In this document: piece after piece, positions 58,291-64,000 of the stretch
Layout of the letters: the number at the start of each line of letters is the position of its first letter
Numbering within the stretch: position 1 is the first letter of the stretch
Assembly (NCBI RefSeq): GCF_947179515.1
Contig: NC_067480.1
Coordinates: 10,676,201 to 10,740,200 of the forward strand
Direction of reading: 5' to 3'
Length of the DNA stretch: 64,000 bases
DNA from: Apodemus sylvaticus
Taxonomy: Eukaryota > Chordata > Mammalia > Rodentia > Muridae
The notes under the pieces: model-generated
The model's input: the letters and a program-made list of their open reading frames with translations, nothing else
Told to the model about the DNA's origin: nothing
Database searches by the model: none
Position numbers and translations under genes: made by a program

Positions 58291-58510
58291 AAATGCAAAT
58301 CGGGCTGTGTGCATCCCCACTTTAGAACCCTTCATCCACAGAAAACAGACCAATTCACTGGCAGAATATTTAAGGTCCTTCCCAGAAAGGCTCGTGCACT
58401 TTTTCTTAAAGTTTCTGAGACTGTCTTGTATCCCGCCAACTTCTAAAGATGTGTCCTAACAGGCATGTGCCCCAGTGGGGTATCTGCACTCAGGTGCAGA
58501 CACTCTTAAG
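58291..58510. other. Unique non-coding DNA
   Basis: No gene or recognised repeat. Confidence 0.4.
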
Positions 58511-58512
58511 TT

Positions 58513-58613
58513 AGAGGGTTTGGATCCACCCGAAGCTGGGGTGAGCTGATTGTAAACTGCCTGATGTTGGGACTAGGAGCCAAAGGGTTCTCAAGAAGAA
58601 CAGCAGCCCAGGC
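58513..58613 (-). repeat. B3-like SINE fragment, antisense
   Basis: TTTGGATCCACCCGAAGCTG, GAGCTGATTGTAAACTGCCT, GATGTTGGGACTAGGAGCCA and AAGAAGAACAGCAGCCC follow reversed B3. Confidence 0.6.
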
Positions 58614-58614
58614 A

Positions 58615-59360
58615 CAGTCATGTGCCTCTCCTCTGGTCATGTGGTTCTTGTTACTGCATCGTTATTAACCTCTACCCAGGCGGTGTTTGCTGGGACAGAG
58701 AGCACAATGCAGGTCAGACTCAGTCAGCAGGATGTGTGTGTTGGGTCCAGATCGGTTGATCCTCCTGCCCTCCTGTTTCAGGGTCTTACTGGCCTTGAAC
58801 ATGTGCACATGCAAATTGGTAGACTGAAAGAGAGTATTCTGCTTTTGAAAGGCTGTGCTACTCAAGGGAGTGGAAAGATGAATATTTTTTGTGAATGGCA
58901 TAGTTCTGTGTAATTTTGCTAATTTAGAAATAGAAAATAGGAGAAATGGAGAAACCCCCAAATATGGTAATCCCTCCCCCATTATATCACCAGATAGGCC
59001 GTGAATCTGTAAAGGGTAGAGATAAACTCCAAATGCCCTGCTATAAAGCAATGATAAAAAGGGGTATATGCCAACATTTAAAGACATCCATCAAAAGGTG
59101 TCAATGGAAGCCAGGTTCCATGGTTCTTGGTCCTGGTCTAAGTCAACTGAGGTTCTGCAAGTTAAAAGGGAAAGAAACAGTAACTAAGAGGATAGAGGCC
59201 AAGACTCTGGTCACATACTCCCTCACCCTCTGTACCCTGAAAGCACTAAACTAGAAGCACTGTTACAGTGACCTACGGTGACCGACACTGGTACTGAACT
59301 CCGACTGGAAACAAGTGACCACAGCTTTATCAACCTCTTACTCATAGGACGAGTACAACC
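58615..59360. other. Unique non-coding DNA
   Basis: No gene recognised. A 140-codon minus-strand frame (58665-59087) and overlapping plus-strand frames have no domain signature. Confidence 0.4.
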
Positions 59361-59365
59361 TGATG

Positions 59366-59458
59366 ACTCCGGAGTGTGCTCAGTGGCAGAGGCTTGCCTG
59401 CTAGCCTAGCCTAGCCCAGCACATCAGAGGCCTAGCTTTGTTCTCTCACACTATGGAA
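59366..59458 (+). repeat. ID-like SINE, sense
   Basis: GGAGTGTGCTCAGTGGCAGA, GGCTTGCCTGCTAGCC and AGAGGCCTAGCTTTGTTCTC follow the ID core, with a small AGCCTAGCCTAG triplication inside. Confidence 0.6.
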
Positions 59459-59459
59459 A

Positions 59460-62400
59460 CTGGAGGGTGGAGAGGATGGGGGCCAGAAGCAGGCTCTGTC
59501 CTCTTGTAGCATGTAGTCAGTAGTCACCACAAAATATTAATATCATAGGTGATAGTGATTACTGATGATGATTGTCCCTGACTCATTCATAATTGGGGGA
59601 ACTCTACTTCTAGAGCCTATTTATGAACCTGGGTTTAGTGATGAACTAAAACTCATGTCCAATTCTCTTTGATCAGATTGCTTATAACAAAGCAATATTG
59701 ACGTTGGAGCTTGACATGTTTAATATCTAAAAAAAGTTTCTTGATCCAAAAAAAATGTTGCATGTAACTGGGATTATATTCAAATGATCTAAAAACAAAA
59801 GATTACTTCCTTCAGTATTTACACATCACAGAACGATAGCAAACAGAGCGTAAAGGAGGACAGCCATTCTCTAGGTATGAGGGAAGAGTGCATATGGCCA
59901 TTTTCGAGAAGATATGTTTGGGTAATATAGCATATGTGTACCATATGGAGAAGCCGCGTTAGCAGCCCTCTGGAGGGCTGACTAATATATCACCACTAAG
60001 CAGATGTAAATTGCAATGCCTAGTCACCTATGGACTGTCTGCCTCTCTTAGCAGCTAGCAGAGCTCTTACAGTGGCTAAAAGTGAGTTGTTTTTAAAGGA
60101 AAACAACCCCTAGATGTGTCTCTACAGTGCATTCATTTTTATCCTCATTACTGATGTTCTTAGTATATTACTGACTCTCACAACCATTTGTAACAACGAT
60201 GTGACTGAAAGGCAGAAACGTGACAAATGACCCTTCCACCCTGGGGTCACAGAAACTAGTCTGGAATCATGTTCCCCACATAGGTTTTCTCAGCGTGAGC
60301 TGCCCTGTCTCTTGATTGCTGATAAGCAGGCTGATGTCAGCTTCTCTGCTTTGCAAGACTTTTTTATTCTTTTTAGCAGCTTGGCTGTATCATTTTTGAA
60401 TGGCCCTTTACCAGGGTCCTTACAGCACTCCCAACACTCATCCGGCTTATGTTAATCTCATTTCAGTTCACCATAAAGCAGTTGTTTTCATGTCTAATCG
60501 GCAGGCTTGCATAAGCCACAAGAAGCCTGCTGTCTAGTGCATTTCTTCAGCCTGGGAACCGTGCCTCTCTAGGACAGTGCTGTTTGTGAGTCTCTTTGTT
60601 GGCCAGCGTCCGAGGCCTGGCTCACCTGTGATGCTGATGAAATCGAGCAGGTAACAGAGTGGGGAGTTCAGGCCTTTAGCCATGTTGTAGGAGTCTGGAC
60701 ATTCGTCACTTTGATCTTGACCTTGTTGATTCAGGCAGTGCTCACCCTGTCCACCAACCCAAAGGTCACGCTGGCCTTCTTGATTGGATTTTCTACTCTG
60801 TCAGTCAGCACACCATTAGGCAGCGCGCTGCCAGTGACCCCTGTAATCTCAGCATTGCCAGTAAAAGGTGTGTAGGTTCTGTTGACGGGACAAATCCGTA
60901 AATCATTTCAACTTTTACGCCTGCCACAATCCAAGAGATAAACAAAACACCACGAGATGGAAAGCACACTTTCTGCCTTCAAGAAGCTTACGGTGTTATC
61001 ATGGGATGGGAAAAGCCCACCTCATGGTTAGAAGGGACACACAGTGAATGCCGCTGGAGGGTAGAATATGAGCACTCGGCCATTGGTTGTCTATTGTAAC
61101 CAGTCTGCAAGCGTGGTCTGTCTTTCTCTGCATGTGCATTTTAAAAGCTCCCGGGCTGCCTGCAGCAGCCGCCCTTGAATGAGAGTCTCACGGGCCTTTA
61201 ATGATATTCAGAGCTGTTAAGTGGAGTTTCCCAGAGGACAAAAATCACAGTCTAACACTGGCTTCAGAGTCCTTTATTCCACCCTCGGAGAATCACTGCA
61301 CATAATAGATTGAATAAGACTGGGCTGATTTGCATCCCTTACCCACCAATCGGTGAATGAGCTTCTTAGCTTCCTTATGCTTAGATGACTATTGGGTGTT
61401 TCATGTACATTCCAGAATCTTTTTGTCTCAAAAATAACCGATACCCTACTCTGTTTATATGTGAGATTATAGATTTTTTTCCCTTAATAATAGGACTTGC
61501 TATCCTGGCTTTCTGCTAGGTGTCTGTTACTCTAAGACACACCTTTTCCATCATCCTTTGCTTATCCATAGTTACTTTCAGTGATAAATGGTTTCATTTC
61601 CATTTCCTCTGGATTTTCTTTATATGGAAAAACTTCTGTTGACTGGTTAAGGCAGTGCAAAAAGCACACTTGGGCTGTGTGAAGCTGGTGATCTCACTTC
61701 TGTTCTACCTTATAACACAAAGAGTTTACCGTTGTAAATATGTAGTAGAATAGTCCTGCCACCCAGCCTCAGGTTCACACATGGGATTTCCTAGTGCAGT
61801 GTCTGTCAAAGGGCAGTATAGAACAGTGTGACAGGGACTCTGATGTGTGGTTCCTTCAAAGTGTCATCAGGAAGTGCTGTAAGCAGGTCTGTAAAAGTGG
61901 TGGCTGCTTAGCCTGTCTCTTGTCCACCTGCATAGGAATCATTGTGTAACACCACCAATACCTCCAATTCAAGCAAAGCAACACAAAGGCCTCTGCCAAG
62001 AAAGAGGGCTTATGGGGAGCGTGGGGGAGGGTACCTAGAACCAAAGATATGCAGCATGCTTAAGAGAGTCCCGCCCTGGGAAGAGTTTAGAAATACCAAA
62101 TGGTGCACTGAACGACTCACAAGCCTCTGACTGCATTCAGCAAGTTGTCAGGTAATCTCTTCTCAAGACAGAGTATCTGTCTACAGGGAGAGCTGATGCT
62201 TGGAAGTTTTGAGCTATTAAGAATTTATCAAATTTCAGAGCATAGGTGGACATATCAACATTGATGTCCACAGTGCCTCAGTGAGAGATTATAAAGTACA
62301 ACGTTTGAAAGACAAGTTCACTTCCAAACTTACCCAGTCTTGTAACAGGACACATATGAAAGGAGGAAAACTACCATTACAACGTAAATAAATGGCTGTC

Positions 62401-63070
62401 ATAGTGATCACATTAAAAGACTTACCACAAGAAATAGAGCCAAGTGCCCAGTGCATACCACAGCTGTCCTTCTGCACAGACGGGAACAACGTGCCACAGC
62501 AGTACTTGTGCACAGGCGGGGACAACATGGACGCTCTAAATTGGAAAGAGATTTCCAACTCGGGCTTTTTTTGTCTCTGACCCTACAGCTCTACTCGGAT
62601 TCTCTGGGAATTTCTTCAGCTTACAAACAGTTCTCTTAATTGATTAGCAGGTGGCATGCAGCTCCCTGCTCCCCCCTCCCCCAGGTTGCTATGGAGACAC
62701 AGCCTGGCTTTTCTCCTGCCACTTTCCTGTTGTGTCTGTTCTGGAGATGGGTCTTGTGGCCTATTGGCCAGGCTGCTGCTGGCACTCTCTGTTCCTGTGT
62801 GTCAATCCCACGTTTCTGTGTGGCAGAGTAAGGAAAGTGTGGCCCTCACTATTTTTCTTTAATGGGGTATTTTTTCTCTTTCTTTTTATTCTTTGCTTTT
62901 TATTCCCTGCCCTACACTGATACTTAAGTACCAGAGTGTTAATGTTCTTAAGTAAAACCTTGAAAGCATGTTCACTTTCTTAAAGATTCTAGGTGTCACT
63001 GCAAATGTACTTAAGAATTCTAATACCAACAACAACACCTTTCTTATTTAAATATTAAACACAGTATTTT
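59460..63070. other. Long repeat-poor tract, candidate conserved block 60.2-61.4 kb
   Basis: About 3.6 kb with no retroelement I can assign. The part from 60,240 to 61,420 has the mixed-GC texture of conserved non-coding DNA, with an octamer ATTTGCAT at 61328-61335. A minus-strand stop-to-stop open stretch of about 58 codons ending at 60731 is described in the findings. The rest is ordinary unique DNA. Confidence 0.35.
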
Positions 63071-63077
63071 GAGATCA

Positions 63078-63133
63078 GTCTCTGTCTGTCTGTCTCTCTC
63101 TCTTTCTCTCTCTTTCTCTCTCACACACACACA
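63078..63133. repeat. (CTGT)n(CT)n(CA)n compound simple repeat
   Basis: CTGTCTGT, then CTCTCTCTTTCT, then CACACACACA. Confidence 0.93.
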
Positions 63134-63134
63134 G

Positions 63135-63300
63135 AATATAATGCAAATCAGTAATTTTTGTACCTTTGTTATAAGTCTCCTACCAGTGTAAAAAAGGACA
63201 GAAGGGATTTTGAACCAATGAGTCTAACCTATGCAACTTTTGTGCCTTCGATAAAGAAATGCATTTAATGCATTAAACACAGCAGTTTTTACTTTAAATT
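63135..63300. other. Unique AT-rich DNA
   Basis: No gene or recognised repeat. Confidence 0.4.
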
Positions 63301-63304
63301 TTAT

Positions 63305-63506
63305 TATTTACTTAACTGATATGTACGGAATTCTTGTCTGGATATATGTCTGTGTACCACATATGTGCCTAGGATGTGTGGGAGCCAGAAGAGCGGGTAA
63401 GATTCCCAGGGGTGGGGTTGTGGAGGGGCATGAGCTGGGACTTAGACCATGTGCTTCGGAAGAGCAGCTAGTGTATTTCACTGTGGAGCCGTATCTCCAG
63501 CCTCCA
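63305..63506 (-). repeat. SINE B2/B3, antisense, diverged
   Basis: TTATTTACTTAACTGATATG, CTGTGTACCACATATGTGCC, CATGAGCTGGGACTTAGACC, CTTCGGAAGAGCAGCTAGTG and TGTGGAGCCGTATCTCCAGC follow reversed B3. Confidence 0.75.
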
Positions 63507-63509
63507 GGC

Positions 63510-64000
63510 TTAATTAAATACCAACCCTTATGTATAAAGTAATCTGAACATCATAATGGTGATTTCTGTCCCACGGACAAATGGCAGTGCCAACCATAAA
63601 CAGGTCCTTCCCACACATTGGACTTAGGCTCCATGTTGGCACCAGGCTACTGTGATCGTGAGGATTCTGATGGGCCAGGGTTTGGAATCTGTGCTTGTAA
63701 CCTGACCTCACACCTTACAGAATACCTTAATATGTGTGATAACGCTTGTGTAAGTAGAGAAGCAGTTTCAAGTGCAGTACCATCCTTTTACAGGAAACAC
63801 ACAGTCAGCTCTTGAGAACTGGTGCCAGGGGCTTCCATGAAATGCAATTACAGCAAGTGATGGGAGTCGTCCACAGTTTCCCCGTGGCCCATGCAGGCTA
63901 CCTGTCAGATCTCATGACTACAGTGAGTCTGGAAAATAGAGTGGATAGTGAATTAAAGTGAAATTAAGAGAGCAAGCCATGGAGGCACAAAAGGACCATA
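63510..64000. other. Unique non-coding DNA
   Basis: No gene or recognised repeat up to the window edge. Confidence 0.45.

Noticed and set aside
58665..59087. A 140-codon minus-strand frame with overlapping plus-strand frames
   Set aside because: No family resemblance; plus and minus frames overlap without any coding signature.

Overview
This window looks like non-coding euchromatic DNA from a murine rodent, most likely house mouse or a close relative. The reasons are a young B1 SINE with a mouse-type body and a perfect 15-bp target-site duplication, a B2 SINE, several B3, B4 and ID elements, rodent Lx/L1 LINE fragments, and many long CA/GT, GATA and GA microsatellites. Older mammalian repeats (MIR, L2, MER5A-like) lie underneath. 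Nothing is prokaryotic. I found no protein-coding exon I could defend: the long open frames are repeat-derived (33-bp minisatellite, GATA array, GT arrays), LINE-1 remnants, or of a length expected by chance.

Layout. 0-7.5 kb: B4 and B3 SINEs, a large Lx-type LINE-1 3' UTR fragment (2.3-3.75 kb), AT-rich unique DNA and a degenerate MER-type repeat (7.1-7.5 kb). 8-20 kb: mostly unique sequence with scattered MIR, B3, B2 and MER5A-like copies and a repeat-poor, conserved-looking stretch (17.0-17.8 kb). 20.5-22.7 kb: the young B1, an L1 3' UTR fragment and four alternating purine-pyrimidine tracts. 23-29 kb: ID, B4, a 590-bp GATA/GACA array and unique DNA. 29.7-32.9 kb: the longest repeat-free block, with homeodomain-like motifs. 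33-37.6 kb: B1, L2 and a 31-unit, 33-bp minisatellite with a 495-bp higher-order period. 37.6-45 kb: AT and GT/GA microsatellites, B4, MIR, a 51-bp tandem duplication and an ERVK-like LTR whose junction looks like a tRNA-Lys primer-binding site. 45-49 kb: MIR elements and a second repeat-free, ATTA-rich block (46.65-47.25 kb). 49-55.7 kb: three generations of LINE-1, including a clear 5'-inverted (twin-primed) copy. 56-64 kb: B1, B3, MER5A-like and ID fragments and a mostly repeat-poor tract (59.5-63 kb).

There are no genes here to assemble into a pathway. The strongest large-scale signal is orientation: nearly every strand-assignable LINE-1, the LTR and most SINEs lie on the minus strand. 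Antisense enrichment of this kind is typical of introns, so the window may sit inside a large intron of a plus-strand gene; this is inference. I did not find a new biological system. The items most worth checking are the minisatellite's higher-order structure, the twin-primed L1, the LTR with its primer-binding site, the Z-DNA-prone cluster, and the repeat-free candidate regulatory blocks.
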